From assembly GCA_009363875.1 (NCBI GenBank), contig CM018690.1, forward strand, positions 13,423,971 through 13,487,970: a stretch of DNA of 64,000 bases, read 5' to 3'. Below the pieces are notes generated by a model. It had not been told where the DNA came from and made no database searches. It saw only the letters and a list, made by a program, of their open reading frames with translations. Position numbers and translations under genes: made by a program. The stretch is from Mikania micrantha. Lineage: Eukaryota > Streptophyta > Magnoliopsida > Asterales > Asteraceae. Positions 10,737 to 22,270 of this stretch are shown here, piece by piece; within the stretch, counting starts at the first letter, position 1; each line of letters opens with the position of its first letter.

Positions 10737-13700
10737 ATGTCTGGAAGGGGACCCAACGCCTTCAATCTCAAACGTAAGGCCGAAAAGGCAAGGATCAACA
10801 TGATGGTCGAACGTAAGGTCAACAAAGTACTCGCTGAGTACGACGCCAACCGACTTGCTAGCGAGACTAGCGGCACCAATAACGGTACTAACACTTGCCT
10901 AACCTGACTAACTTAGCATAGGCAACGCTGACACTAACACGTTACAATTGAACCCCGATACACAGGATCCCAAGGAAGCGCAGCAAAGGGATGCTCGTTT
11001 AAAGCCTTTCTGAGCTGCCACCCTCATAAATTCCAGGGTATCGAGGGAGCAGTGGGACTGCTTTGCTGGATTGAGAAGCTGGAATTGGTCTTTGCTATGG
11101 CCGAATGCTCGGAGGAGAACCGAGTAAAGTATGCTACCGGAACTCTCGAGGGATCTGCCCTCACCTGGTGGAATACGCATGTCCAAACTCTCGGACTCGA
11201 GACTGCCAACACCATTCCGTGGGAGGAATTCACTAGAATGCTTCACGAAGAATACTGCCCACGTGACGAGATCAGGAAGCTTGAGGAGGAATTTTGGGTG
11301 CACAAAATGGTGGGTTCGGAAATCGAGAAATACTGCACTCGATTTCATGAATTGTGCAAGCTGTGCCCGGCAATGGTGACGCCGGAATACAAGAAAATCG
11401 AGCAATTCATCAGTGGGTTGCCCGAGCAAATCCAAAGCATGGTGACTGCTTCTGATCTATCCACCATCCAACCACTGATTCGCTTGGCTCATAAATTAAC
11501 CGATCAGGCGGTAGCCCAGGGAAAGCTGCCGAAGAGGGGTGAACATCTGAAACCCCAAGAGCCCAAGAAGAAGTGGGAGCCCAGCAATAACCGAACTTTC
11601 TCACCTCAGCAACAAACCCAACACCGACCAGCACCTGCTAAAGCTTTCACTGCCACCCAGCCGAACACTCAAGGCAAAGGGGGATATCAGGGCAATAGCC
11701 GAAAATGCAATACCTGTAACTTCCATCACTTCGGACCATGTAAAAGGGTCAAATGCACTAACTGTGGAAGGAACGGACACATGGCCAAGGAATGCCGATC
11801 CAACCCCAACCCCAACAACAACAACAACCAAAACACTCTCAAGGGGTGTTATGAATGTGTCAAACCGGGGCACATGCGGAGGGACTGCCCGCAACTGAAA
11901 AAGGGTGGAGGTGGAGCAGCGAAGGGACGAGCCTTTGTGATTGGCTCGGGAGAAGCAAAAGATGATCCCAATGTCGTTACCGGTACGTTTCTTTTAAATA
12001 ATGTCTGTGCTAGTATATTATTTGATACCGGTGCCGATAGGAGTTTTATCTCTAGTGACTTTAGCAGACTTCTTAATATGACACCAACACCACTAGACCA
12101 TAAGTACACTGTAGAGTTAGCAGACGGCAAGCTGATAGAAACACAACATATCATCAAAGGGTGTGTCCTGACGTTAGCAGACCACCAACTGGTGATTGAC
12201 CTGATGCCGGTAACTCTCGGGAGCTTCGACGTGGTGATTGGAATGGATTGGCTATCTGCAAACCACACTGAGATTGTGTGCAACGAGAAGATTGTGCGAA
12301 TTACATTGCCAAGTGGAGAGCAGATCTCAATCCAAGGAGAACGGCGCAGGATACCATTAAACATCATGTCCTGTATGAAGGCAAGCAAATATATGAAGAA
12401 AGGATACACGGCTATCCTAGCCCTTATCACCGAACAACCAAAGAAGGAACGGAAGATTGAGGACATCGCTGTTGTTCGTGATTATCCGGAAGTCTTTCCT
12501 GACGATCTACCGGGACTACCACCAGCGCGACAAGTGGAGTTTCAGATAGATCTGACACCAGGAGCAGCGCCGATAGCCAAGGCACCATACCGATTGGCTC
12601 CTACTGAAATGCAGGAACTATCCAATCAACTACAAGTGTTATTGGATAAAGGATTTATCCGATCGAGTTTCTCACCTTGGGGAGCACCGGTCTTGTTCGT
12701 GAAGAAAAAGGACAGATCATTTCGCATGTGTATAGACTACCGAGAACTGAACAAGGTAACGATCAAGAATCGATACCCTCTACCTCGAATAGACGACCTG
12801 TTTGATCAGTTACAAGGGTCAAGCTACTATTCGAAAATCGATTTAAGATCCGGCTACCATCAACTTAGAATACAAGAGGAAGACATACCAAAGACAGCCT
12901 TCAGAACACGGTACGGACATTACGAATTTCTGGTCATGCCTTTCGGACTGACCAACGCACCGGCGGTATTCATGGATCTCATGAATCGGGTGTGTAAGCC
13001 GTATCTCGATAAATTCGTAATCGTATTTATCGATGACATCCTGATCTATTCCAAGACTCAAGAAGAACATGCCGATCACTTAAGACGTGTTTTGGAACTG
13101 CTGAAGAAGGAACAACTATATGCGAAGTTTTCCAAATGTGACTTTTGGATTCGCGAAGTTCAGTTTCTTGGGCACGTAGTAAACGAGAAAGGGATACACG
13201 TAGACCCAGCCAAGATTGAGGCAATCAAGAACTGGACGGCACCAAAGACTCCGACTGAGGTGCGACAGTTTCTGGGATTGGCCGGGTACTACAGGCGATT
13301 TATCGAGGGATTCTCGAAGATCGCACAATCATTGACTTCCCTTACGCACAAAGACAAGAAGTTCGAATGGGAAGAAAAACAAGAAGCTGCTTTCGATTTA
13401 TTGAAACAAAAGTTATGCAGCGCACCTATCCTATCACTACCGGGCGGATGTGAAGACTTTGTAGTCTACGGCGACGCATCGATGCAAGGACTCGGTTGTG
13501 TGCTAATGCAACGCGAGAAAGTCATAGCTTATGCGTCACGACAACTGAAAGTGCACGAGAAGAATTACACAACTCATGATCTGGAGTTGGGAGCCGTAGT
13601 GTTCGCATTAAAGATCTGGCGACACTATCTGTACGGCACCAAGTGCACAATTTTCACCGATCATAAGAGCCTACAACACATATTCGACCAAAAGGAGCTG

Positions 13701-15308
13701 AACATGAGACAACGCAGATGGGTCGAGCTGATAGGCTATTATGACTGTGCAATCAAGTATCATCCCGGAAAGGCCAACGTAGTGGCTGACACGTTAAGCA
13801 GAAAAGAAATAACCAAACGCGTACGTGCATTACAACTCACTATTCACTCTGAGCTACCAAATCAGATCCGAGTCGCAAAACAAGAAGCTCTGAAAAAGGA
13901 AAACCTTACCCTCGAAGCAATGCGAGGTATGGATAAACAGATGAAACAGAAGGATGACGGAGCTTACTATCTGATGGATCGGATTTGGATTCCACACTAC
14001 GGAGGATTGAGAGTAGTAGTGATGGATGAAGCCCACAAGAGCCGATACTCAGTACATCCAGGCTCTGACAACATGTACCACGACCTAAAGACAACGTACT
14101 GGTGGCCTAACATGAAGTCGGAAATCGCGAATTATGTGAGTAAATGTCTGACTTGCTCTAAGGTGAAGGTCGAATATCAGAAACCGTCAGGCCTACTTCA
14201 ACAACCGGAAATTCCGGTATGGAAATGGGAACAGATTTCCATGGATTTTATCACCAAGCTGCCATAGACGGCAAGTGGTTGCGATACCATCTGGGTTATC
14301 GTAGACCGACTCACTAAATCGGCACACTTCCTACCGATTAAAGAAACTGATAAGTTGGAAAAGCTAACCCGAATGTACTTGAAGGAAATCATTTCCAGAC
14401 ACGGAGTCCCAGTCTCAATAATATCTGACCGAGACAGCCGTTTCACGGCACATTTTTGGAAGTCCTTACACAAGGCACTCGGAACAAGGTTGGATATGAG
14501 CACTGCTTATCACCCGCAAACGGATGGCCAAAGTGAAAGAACCATCCAGACCTTGGAGGATATGCTACGGGCATGTGTAATCGACTTCGGTAACAGCTGG
14601 GAGACTCACTTACCTTTAGTTGAGTTCTCATATAATAACAGCTATCACACCAGCATTGGAGCTGCACCATTTGAAGCACTTTACGGGCGTAAGTGCAGAT
14701 CACCACTCTGTTGGGCAGAAGTTGGCGAAAGCCAGCTGACCGGACCTGAGCTTGTGCACGAAACAACCGAAAAGATTGTGCAACTACGTAACAGAATGGC
14801 AGCAGCTCAGGACCGACAGAAAAGCTATGCCGACAAAAGGCGTAAACCTTTGGAATTCCAACTGGGAGATCGAGTACTTCTTAAAGTCTCGCCTTGGAAG
14901 GGAGTGATTCGATTTAGGAAACGGGGGAAGTTAAATCCTCGTTACATCGGACCATTCGAGATCACTAAACGGATAGGCCCCGTGGCCTACGAACTACAAC
15001 TACCACAGGAATTGAGTAGCGTACACAATGTGTTTCACGTGTCAAACCTCAAGAAATGCTTATCAGACGAAACGCTCGCAATTCCGTTGGAAGAAATTCA
15101 GATTGATGAACAACTACATTTCGTTGAAGAACTGGTGGAAATTATGGACCGGGAAATCAAGAAGCTTAAACTCAGTAAGATACCGATAGTCAAGATACGA
15201 TGGAATTTACGGCGTGGACCGGAATACACCTGGGAGCGAGAGGACCAGATGAGAAAGAAATACCCTCACTTATTTTCCGACCAAACTGGCACGAACAACA
15301 CGAACTGA
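10737..15308 (+). pseudogene. gag-pol polyprotein of gypsy element 1, interrupted by stops
   Basis: The likely start is the ATG at 10737 (MSGRGPNAFNLKRK). The frame hits several stops between 10905 and about 10950, and codon patterns there suggest compensating frameshifts. It then runs open through 14264. Gag holds the capsid core (ALTWWNTHV) and two CCHC knuckles (CTNCGRNGHMAKEC at about 11757-11798; CYECVKPGHMRRDC at about 11848-11889). Then come protease (LFDTGADRSFIS, about 12018), reverse transcriptase (FIDDILIYS, about 13026), RNase H (GDASMQGLG, about 13470) and integrase HHCC (about 14034-14160). A TAG at 14265-14267 breaks the integrase core. The same frame continues to 15308 with SDRDSRF, TDGQSER and a chromodomain-like tail. 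It would make virus-like particles, copy the RNA and integrate, but not in this state. Confidence 0.9.
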
Positions 15309-15330
15309 ATTTCGGGACGAAATTCCGAAT

Positions 15331-15343
15331 AACCGGGGGAGGA
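15331..15343 (+). other. Polypurine tract of gypsy element 1
   Basis: AACCGGGGGAGGA lies directly before the 3' LTR and would prime plus-strand DNA synthesis. Confidence 0.8.
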
Positions 15344-17890
15344 TGTGACACCTCGCAAATTCCAGGTCAGCATTTATATTATTTTAATAATGATGTGTAA
15401 TATTATTTCATACGTGGCACTAGAATAATTGTATTTAGTGTGACACGTGGCACAACAATTCGAACACACCGATAGTTCGAGGAACTATCGCACAACTCTC
15501 GTACGTATCTTGAATGACGAACGTTGGTGAATGGATCAGACCACAGTACATTTTCACTGCACTTAGGTCCTAGGAGGCCTAAAGTAGTTGGGCCTATGCT
15601 TACATGTCGAGAAACGATGATCGTAATCGAGAAATACGCGAAAAATGGGTCCAGAACAACAAAGCAAGCTTATTGGGCCTGAAAAATGGGCCAGGCGGTA
15701 CGCCTGACCCGACACTCTGACCCCTGGCGATGCGCGCGGATGAGGAAAGGGCGCCTCTCAGACGGCTGGCCAGCGCGTAACGCCTGGATACCAGGACTCC
15801 TCGACAGACGTTACGCCTGGCAACCTAAATCGCAGATTTTATATTTTTAACACCCAAAACTCATCATCACACTTACACACTCATTTTTACCAAGCATACA
15901 CGCAACAACTTCGGCCATTCCGACTTCCCAGCTCTGAAACACTCTGATTTGACCTCTTGGAAGCCATTGAAGGCCATAATGAAGCTCAAAGCTTGAAAGA
16001 GTGAAAGCTTGAGGCTTGAAGGACCACATTTGAAGCTTGAAGATCACCACCACCATCATTTTGCTACAAGAACCTACTGTCCAGAGAGTTTAGTGGCTGT
16101 TCTTGTCATCATCTTGGCATTCTTGGAGCTTCGGAAGGTAGTATCATGTCTCTTATGGCTTATTTTCACTATTACACACACAGGCAACTGTTAAAACCCA
16201 CATACAACCACCATTGATGCACATGCACGAACTTTGGTTCTGGATTTGTTGGTTTTGATATGTTTAATGATGATCTAGAGTGATTAGGAAGCATTTTTGT
16301 GATGATCCATGATGATGTGTATGGCTATGATGCATGATTTGCTCATAAAGTGTTGAGATCGTGACATGCATGTATGATCTAACGATATCTACATGATTTT
16401 TGATAGTGAAATTCTATGGTGAATGATATTTGAGATGTTATACATAGTTTAGAGTGTTGATTATGTCAAGAAATGGTCACTTGGTGATTATTGTCAAAAA
16501 TAGTAACTTTAATGTTATGAAATTGTGATTATGATGAAATGGCTTCACGTATGTGACTAGATCCAAGATTTTGTTTAAAATGATGATTAGAAACTAATGC
16601 AATGGTTATTTGGTGTATTAGAATGAGTAAAATTTCTAGAAGTATGACATTCATGATTTTTACTATAAATGGAAACTTTTTGTTTTGAAATTGTTAAGAA
16701 TAATGAATTTGTCAAATGTAGTATGTTTAACATGATTAGTTGAAGTTGCTATGACAATAATAAGTGATTTTATGACTTGAAGGATATGAAAAATGTGTTT
16801 TATCAAAAGTTACTATAAATAGCAACTTTACTTTACAAATTTGTGAATAAGAACACGCTAGATATAACGGTTATGATTAAATGACTATTTAAGACTAAGA
16901 TGATGATATTAGGATGAGATTGGTATTTAGACTTAGTCACAATTGTATATTTATGAAACTTTCTAATTATGGTAACTTGTATGTGCAAACCATGCTAAAC
17001 CAACTAAGTGTAACTATGTGTTATGTGATAACATGCTCACTTAGGATAAATATGCATGATTAGAATAATCGGATTATAATTTCTTACATCACTTTACTCA
17101 AACTCAGGTGAGTTTACAGCCCCACTTTTACTCTTATACTGTTTTACTTAACTTTGGGGTGAGAATACTATGCAACTGTTTTAGATATATGACTGGTATG
17201 TTGTGAAAACCATTTTCGAGTGTAACTATTATCGCTTAAAGTCCTCACTTATCCTTACCGTTAATTGTATCACAAACGAGTCGTAATTACGTAGTACTAC
17301 TGGGTTTGACTAACCCCACTCGGCACCAATGTTGACTGGAGGTCATAACGAGTGTAATTTCGATGGGAATGCGGGTTCAGCGATGACCTGCGGAGGCAAA
17401 CGGGAACAGTCTAGTTTCAGTAAGATGAACTGACACACTCCACGGATCGTAGTATCCAACAACAAAACTTAACATACCCAGTATATATCTGTTTACTATT
17501 TATGTCTGTCTAAACCTGTGAACTCACCAACTTTTTAGTTGACACTTTTCGCATGTATTCTCAGGTAACTAATGGAGCACACGCTAGGACACAAAGGAGG
17601 AGTACAAGAGAGTCTCATGCATACTAGACTCCTAGGCTTTGTGTTGATGTGTTCATTTTGAAAACAATTTGACTTATGTAGTGTCTGATACAATTTATTT
17701 TCCGCTGCAAACTTATTTACTTATGATATTAAATCATTTCCGCTGTTTTACTTGAAAACTTGTTTACTTTTAAAAGATTGTGTGATTGTATAACTCATAT
17801 AGAGTCGTTCTATATGACCATGAGCTGTGATCCTGGCCACGTCACACCCACGTGGACTGACGCCACGAGTGGGAATTTGGGGGTGTGACA
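15344..17890 (+). repeat. 3' LTR of gypsy element 1 (2547 bp, with internal deletion)
   Basis: It matches the 5' LTR end to end except that the segment corresponding to 8472-8785 (314 bp) is absent; the junction is at about 17089/17090. The bases CAT occur at both break points in the 5' copy, which fits a microhomology deletion. A small insertion near 16905-16920 also distinguishes it. The GC-rich hairpin cluster is at 15690-15822, here with the intact core AGGCGGTACGCCT. Confidence 0.95.
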
Positions 17891-19398
17891 TTAATATGCC
17901 AAACATAACTGCAGATGTTAACCTACAACATGTAACTCATCGTGAGGTACTAGAAGAGTACGAGATAGTTGTGGATGCTGAACACTTATGTGCCAAAGAT
18001 TTGCTTAATTCTGTCTAAAGAAACATGTTTGATGAAATCATGATGCATGTTGATAATGATTTATCAGGTATGTTTTTTAGAGATGGTCTAGGTGGAACGG
18101 GGAAAACATTTTTGTACAAAGTTTTGCTTGCCGAAGTTCGTTCACGTTGCCTTATTGCACTTGCCACAGCTTCATCAAGTGCTACAGCTAATAATATGCC
18201 TGGAGGAAGAACGGCTCACTCAAGGTTCAGGATTCCCATTACTCTTGATAATAATTCTTTGTGCAACATTAAAAAACAAAGTGGAGCTGCTGCACTAATT
18301 AGGTATTCCAAAATAATAATTTGGGATGAAGCATCGATGGCAAAACGACAAGCGATTAAGGCAGTAGATCGAACATTCCAACACATTACGGGCGTTAGTC
18401 TTCCATTCGGTGGAAAGATAATGGTTATGGGAGGTGACTTCAGACAGGTTTTACCGGTTATTAAACGAGGCACTCGAGCACGTATTATAGAAGCGAGCCT
18501 ACGAATGTCACCTTTTTGGTCATTAACCAAAAAGATGCGTTTGACCACAAATATGAGAGCACTTAATGATCCTTGGTTTTCTGATTTTCTTTAAAGAGTT
18601 GGTGATGGAAACGAAGAGACTGTTGAAGGAAGTTTTATTCGCATACCTGATGATATGACCATTCCATTCACCATCCCAGAAAACTCTATCAAAGAGCTGA
18701 TCAATGTCATCTTTCCATCAGTTCAAACCAATTTGTATTCTTCTGATTATATCATCTCTAAAGCAATATTATCTACCACGAATGACAGCGTCAATGAAAT
18801 TAATGATCAAATGATTGACCTTTTTCAAGGGGAGGAAAAGATTTACTACAATTTTGACGAAGTAGAAGTTGATCGACACAACATTTATCCGATCGAGTTC
18901 TTAAACTCACTTACTATTAGTGGCTCGCCTCCTCATAAGCTTCGATTAAAACTTGGTTGCCTTATTATTTTGTTACGAAACATCGATCCATCACATGGTT
19001 TATGTAATGGAACATGATTGATTTGTAAAGGGTTCCAACATAATGTCATTGATGCAGAAATTGCTATTGGTCAACACACCGGAAAAAGAGTATTTTTGCC
19101 AAGAATCCCTCTATGTCCTTATGAAGACGACATGTTTCCATTCAAGCTTAAAAGGAAACAATTTCCGATTCAACTTAGCTTTTCAATAACAATCAATAAA
19201 GCTCAAGGATAAAAAATTCCACATGTTGGTTTTTATCTATCAAATTCCGTATTCTCACATGGGCAACTTTTTGTGGCATTGTCAAGAGGGATCTCACGCG
19301 AAAATACCAAGGTGTTGGTGCATCCTGCAAAGGATTTTGGACGAGACGGTGTTTACACATCCAACGTTGTTTTTCGTGAAGTGTTGCAAAATAAATAA
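17891..19398 (+). pseudogene. Helitron RepHel pseudogene, PIF1-type helicase part
   Basis: A single reading frame of about 500 codons shows a PIF1 superfamily-1B helicase: Walker A (GLGGTGKTFLY, about 18088-18120), Walker B (IIIWDEASM, about 18313-18339), GGDFRQVLPVI (about 18430-18462) and the C-terminal block FSITINKAQG, then GLYLSNSVFSHGQLFVALSR-type sequence (about 19180-19290). It is interrupted only by in-frame stops, at 18016-18018, 18592-18594, 19015-19017 and 19210-19212, with no frameshift seen. The helicase would unwind DNA at the nicked Helitron end during rolling-circle transfer. This part is better kept than the N-terminal half. Confidence 0.9.
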
Positions 19399-19756
19399 AA
19401 TACATGTGTTATTAAAGGTAATTTAATAACAATTTTTGATAATACTATACCATTCATTTATACTATATTGACTTATTCATTTCTCTCTTTAATAAATTAG
19501 GATTATGCTTTGGGTGGAATGAAGTAAAAGCGGAAAGACATGTCTTGTGTGTTCGGTTTTCTTTTTTACAAGATCATAGTGTCTATAAGTATCTTTATTT
19601 ATTTGTGTATTATAATTTAGTGTAGTCTTGTAAAAGTCATTACATAGATTATCCACACCTAACTTCGTACATAAAACACGAACACTATGTGTTTCTCGAA
19701 AGCAATGATAAATTAGTAAAATACGAACACCGCGTTGTATATTGTTGTTGCCGCCG

Positions 19757-19782
19757 CCGCATCGTGCGGGTTTCCGACCAGT
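19757..19782 (+). other. Helitron 3' terminus: hairpin and CTRR-like end
   Basis: CCGCATCGTGCGG (19757-19769) forms a perfect 5-bp stem with a TCG loop. Eight bases later comes CCAG followed by T, close to the canonical CTAG|T of plant Helitrons. It lies about 360 bp after the helicase end. The C in place of the T of CTAG may be a later change. Confidence 0.7.
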
Positions 19783-20007
19783 ATATATATATACACATAT
19801 TTGTGTGTGTATAGGGAGTGTAATCTTTGATACCCTTAACTACGCCAAATTATTTGTGTTAATGCAATTATAGCGAGTTATTTTTTTCCAATCCTGTAAA
19901 TATATATATTTGTGTGTATACAGGAAGTGTAATCTTTGATACCCTTAACTAGAGAACCCTTAAACTCATTATGAACTACATGTTATAATAATTAAAAGGA
20001 TTGTGTG
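19783..20007. repeat. Short local duplication after the Helitron end
   Basis: A segment with TTTGTGTGTGTA, then GTGTAATCTTTGATACCC and TTAACTA, occurs twice, at about 19798-19846 and 19908-19953, near short AT microsatellites. No gene is seen here. Confidence 0.6.
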
Positions 20008-20386
20008 CAGCGTTGTCAGAACTGGACCGGGAACCGGGAGGTCGACCGGTCCAAAAGAAAACATGCGAACCGTCCTCAAGGGAACCGGCCGGTTCACTAG
20101 TCGGATCAGGTACCGTTTCACTAGTCGGACCGGATTTCAATTTTTTTTATATTTTTTGACTAAAATCCAAAGAATTTAATATCAAAATCAAAACTTGTAT
20201 TTTTTAAACATGATTATGTGTGTTTGAACATTGATTATGTTTGTTTAAATGTATTTATAATTCTATATTTTTTTGGAATTTTTTATACATTTATTATCTT
20301 ATCCGGTTCTTTAATCCGTTACAACCGGCCCGACTAGCACCCAGTAAGACGTCCGGTTTGATGTCCGATCCGGTTATGAAAAATTG
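20008..20386. mobile_element. hAT-type MITE (379 bp)
   Basis: The ends form imperfect terminal inverted repeats (CAGCGTTGTCAGAACTGGAC against CAATTTTTCATAACCGGATC, about 16 of the first 23 positions). The perfect 8-bp target duplication ATTGTGTG flanks it at 20000-20007 and 20387-20394, as expected for hAT elements. The inside is rich in CCGG/ACCGG words and holds no coding capacity. The region 20395-20660 is AT-rich with no feature seen. Confidence 0.75.
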
Positions 20387-20664
20387 ATTGTGTGGTGTAA
20401 ACTTAGATCTAAATTAAATAAAGGTCTATAAAAAGATAATTTGACTTTTTTATTTTTTTGCTTATTATATCTTGTAAATATCAATCTGTCTCTCCATATT
20501 GAAGGAAAAAACCAAAAACATTCCAAGAAACATATGTATATTTACACGCGTGTAACACAAAAACCGCATCAATAAAAATAATTAAAATACGTTCTTCAAC
20601 TTCCATTTCAATAGTTGCTTTTCAAGTTTACGAAGTATTATATTCAACTAAATAGTTACTTATC

Positions 20665-21695
20665 ATAAAAAGGCTAAAAATGATTATTAACCATTAGATA
20701 ATGAGATTGAATTTAAGAGGTAAAATTTAAAATGTTAGATGAAAAAGTTGTTATAAGGGTAATTTAGTTATAACCACTTTCCTCCCTGATTTTTCAAACG
20801 TTTATAACTTTTTACATACGATATTATTTTTTTAAAAAAATATATCATAAAAACAAGCATTTTTATCTTTAAAATAAGTATAATGTTGCTATAAAAAATA
20901 AATTTTTTAAGCTCGTTGTGACTAATTATTGTCATTGTGTCCCTCTTAAACGTTTATGTCTATCTATCTTTTTGTGTTTTTGTTACAGGTAATTATGTAT
21001 TTTTTTACATACAATTGTGACTTTTTTAATGATAATTGTGTTGTTCATGCCCATCATTATATTATCATTGCTTAACATTATGTATTCTACAAAATCATTG
21101 TGTCTTAAATTGTTTAAGAAAATACAACATTGAGTAGAAACACAAAAGACACAATGATCTGTACAAAAGACAAAATAATCGGTACAAAATTGTTCATACT
21201 CTTCATTGTGTCTTTTTACAGGTAATTGTGTCATTTTTAAGATTATTGTGTTATTTATACTCGTCATTGTGTCATCCTTGCTTGACATTATATATTCTAC
21301 AACATCATTGTGTCTTAATTATTCACGAAAACACAACATTGAGCTGAAAAACAAAAGACACAATAACTTGTACAAAATACACAATGACATGTGTAAAAAA
21401 TACAATGAATTAAAAAAACCAAAATTTTTTCTATGGTAACACTATAATAATTTTGAAGATAAAAAATGCTTGTTTTTATGGTATATTTTTTTAGAAAAAA
21501 ATAATTTTATATGTAAAAGTTATGAACGTTTAAACAATATGGGGGAACTTGATAAAAAATCAACAAAACTAGTCATTATTAAAATATCCTTCAACAACTT
21601 AATCTAATCATAGCTATTGATTAATGATCTAATAGCTCAAAATCTTTTTTAGTTTTTTTTAGGTTAAGAGGGTTATTTAGTTTAACTTAACCATA
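20665..21695. mobile_element. Long-TIR non-autonomous element (about 1 kb)
   Basis: Strong inverted arms lie at about 20798-20910 and 21421-21529 (for example ATAAAAACAAGCATTTTTAT against its complement). Weaker arms extend outward to about 20665 and 21695. The interior holds a diverged tandem duplication with period about 233 bp (ACAGGTAATT... at 20985 and 21218), rich in CATTGTGTC and its complement. The small ORFs inside (such as 20983-21288 minus and 21206-21439 plus) are low-complexity shadows. Superfamily is undecided; Mutator-like is possible because of the long TIRs. Confidence 0.6.
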
Positions 21696-21720
21696 TACAT
21701 TTAAGAGTCTATTATTCAAA

Positions 21721-22270
21721 CTAGGTTTATTCTTCCTGCGCGTTACGGTGGGTTATCACGGTACACTCTCGAGAATGGATATTGTATATCATTTGGAAAA
21801 ACATAAGTTATATAGCATAATCAAATCTCTTATCACGAACTGTATACAATTTTTTAATAAAAACATTAAATCATACAAAATTCTCACTAATATGTTATAA
21901 AAATAACATTTACTCGTAAAATCCGTCTTACCGGCAACCAATCGTTCGAATTAAAAGAAAAATCAAATCTATAAGCAAATATCTCAAATTTAATACCCTT
22001 GTCTCTGTTTATTAATTTGCAAAGTTAAAAAATTTCTGATGGTCCAAGTATAAATTTTCAAAACGTTATTAGATCGATCGAACATTTAAATAATTTAATA
22101 TATATATGTATATATATATATATAATATAATATATAAAAAATGAAACCACTCACTATATAATAATATTTTTATCATTATTCATTTTCCATAGATTTTAAT
22201 TATATAGAGTAATTATTCAAATTTCACGTATATTTTATACATATGAATTAAGATGTTTTTCAAAGTGATT
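21721..22270 (-). mobile_element. Non-autonomous Helitron, 3' end (copy A)
   Basis: On the minus strand the element ends ...AAACCTAG|T at 21721, preceded by a degenerate GC hairpin (plus-strand CCTGCGCGTTACGGTGGG at 21735-21752). At least 390 bp, probably 550 bp, are shared with copy B at 25644. The TC 5' end lies to the right and was not found, so the stated right limit is only where the similarity becomes untraceable by eye. Confidence 0.6.

Larger units (their letters stand above)
6735..17890 (+). mobile_element. Ty3/gypsy LTR retrotransposon 1 (chromovirus-like)
   Basis: The element is complete: 5' LTR, PBS, pre-gag ORF, gag-pol, PPT and 3' LTR, with LTRs that begin TGTGACAC and end TGTGACA. 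The flanking 5-bp sequences are TAAAT (6730-6734) and TTAAT (17891-17895), a target duplication with one mismatch. Domain order PR-RT-RNaseH-IN makes it Ty3/gypsy. The C-terminal IPIVKIRW-x-L-R-R-GPEYTWERED region looks like the chromodomain-type tail of Tekay/Del-like chromoviruses, a clade call that is inference. The LTRs differ at a few dozen sites and by one large deletion, so this insertion is older than elements 2 and 3. Several stops disable it. Confidence 0.93.
637..19782 (+). mobile_element. Decayed autonomous Helitron (RPA-like + RepHel), interrupted by a gypsy element
   Basis: The element contains an RPA70-like remnant and a RepHel gene: zinc-finger-like N-terminus, HUH replication initiator and PIF1-type helicase, in the standard order for plant Helitrons. 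Its 3' end is a short GC hairpin followed by CCAG|T at 19778-19782. A Ty3/gypsy retrotransposon at 6735-17890 splits the RepHel coding sequence. The left terminus (TC) was not found, so the start given is only the first recognisable Helitron-type gene; the true end may lie left of 637 or outside the window. An F-box pseudogene lies between the RPA-like and RepHel parts. Many stop codons make the element non-autonomous now. Confidence 0.8.
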
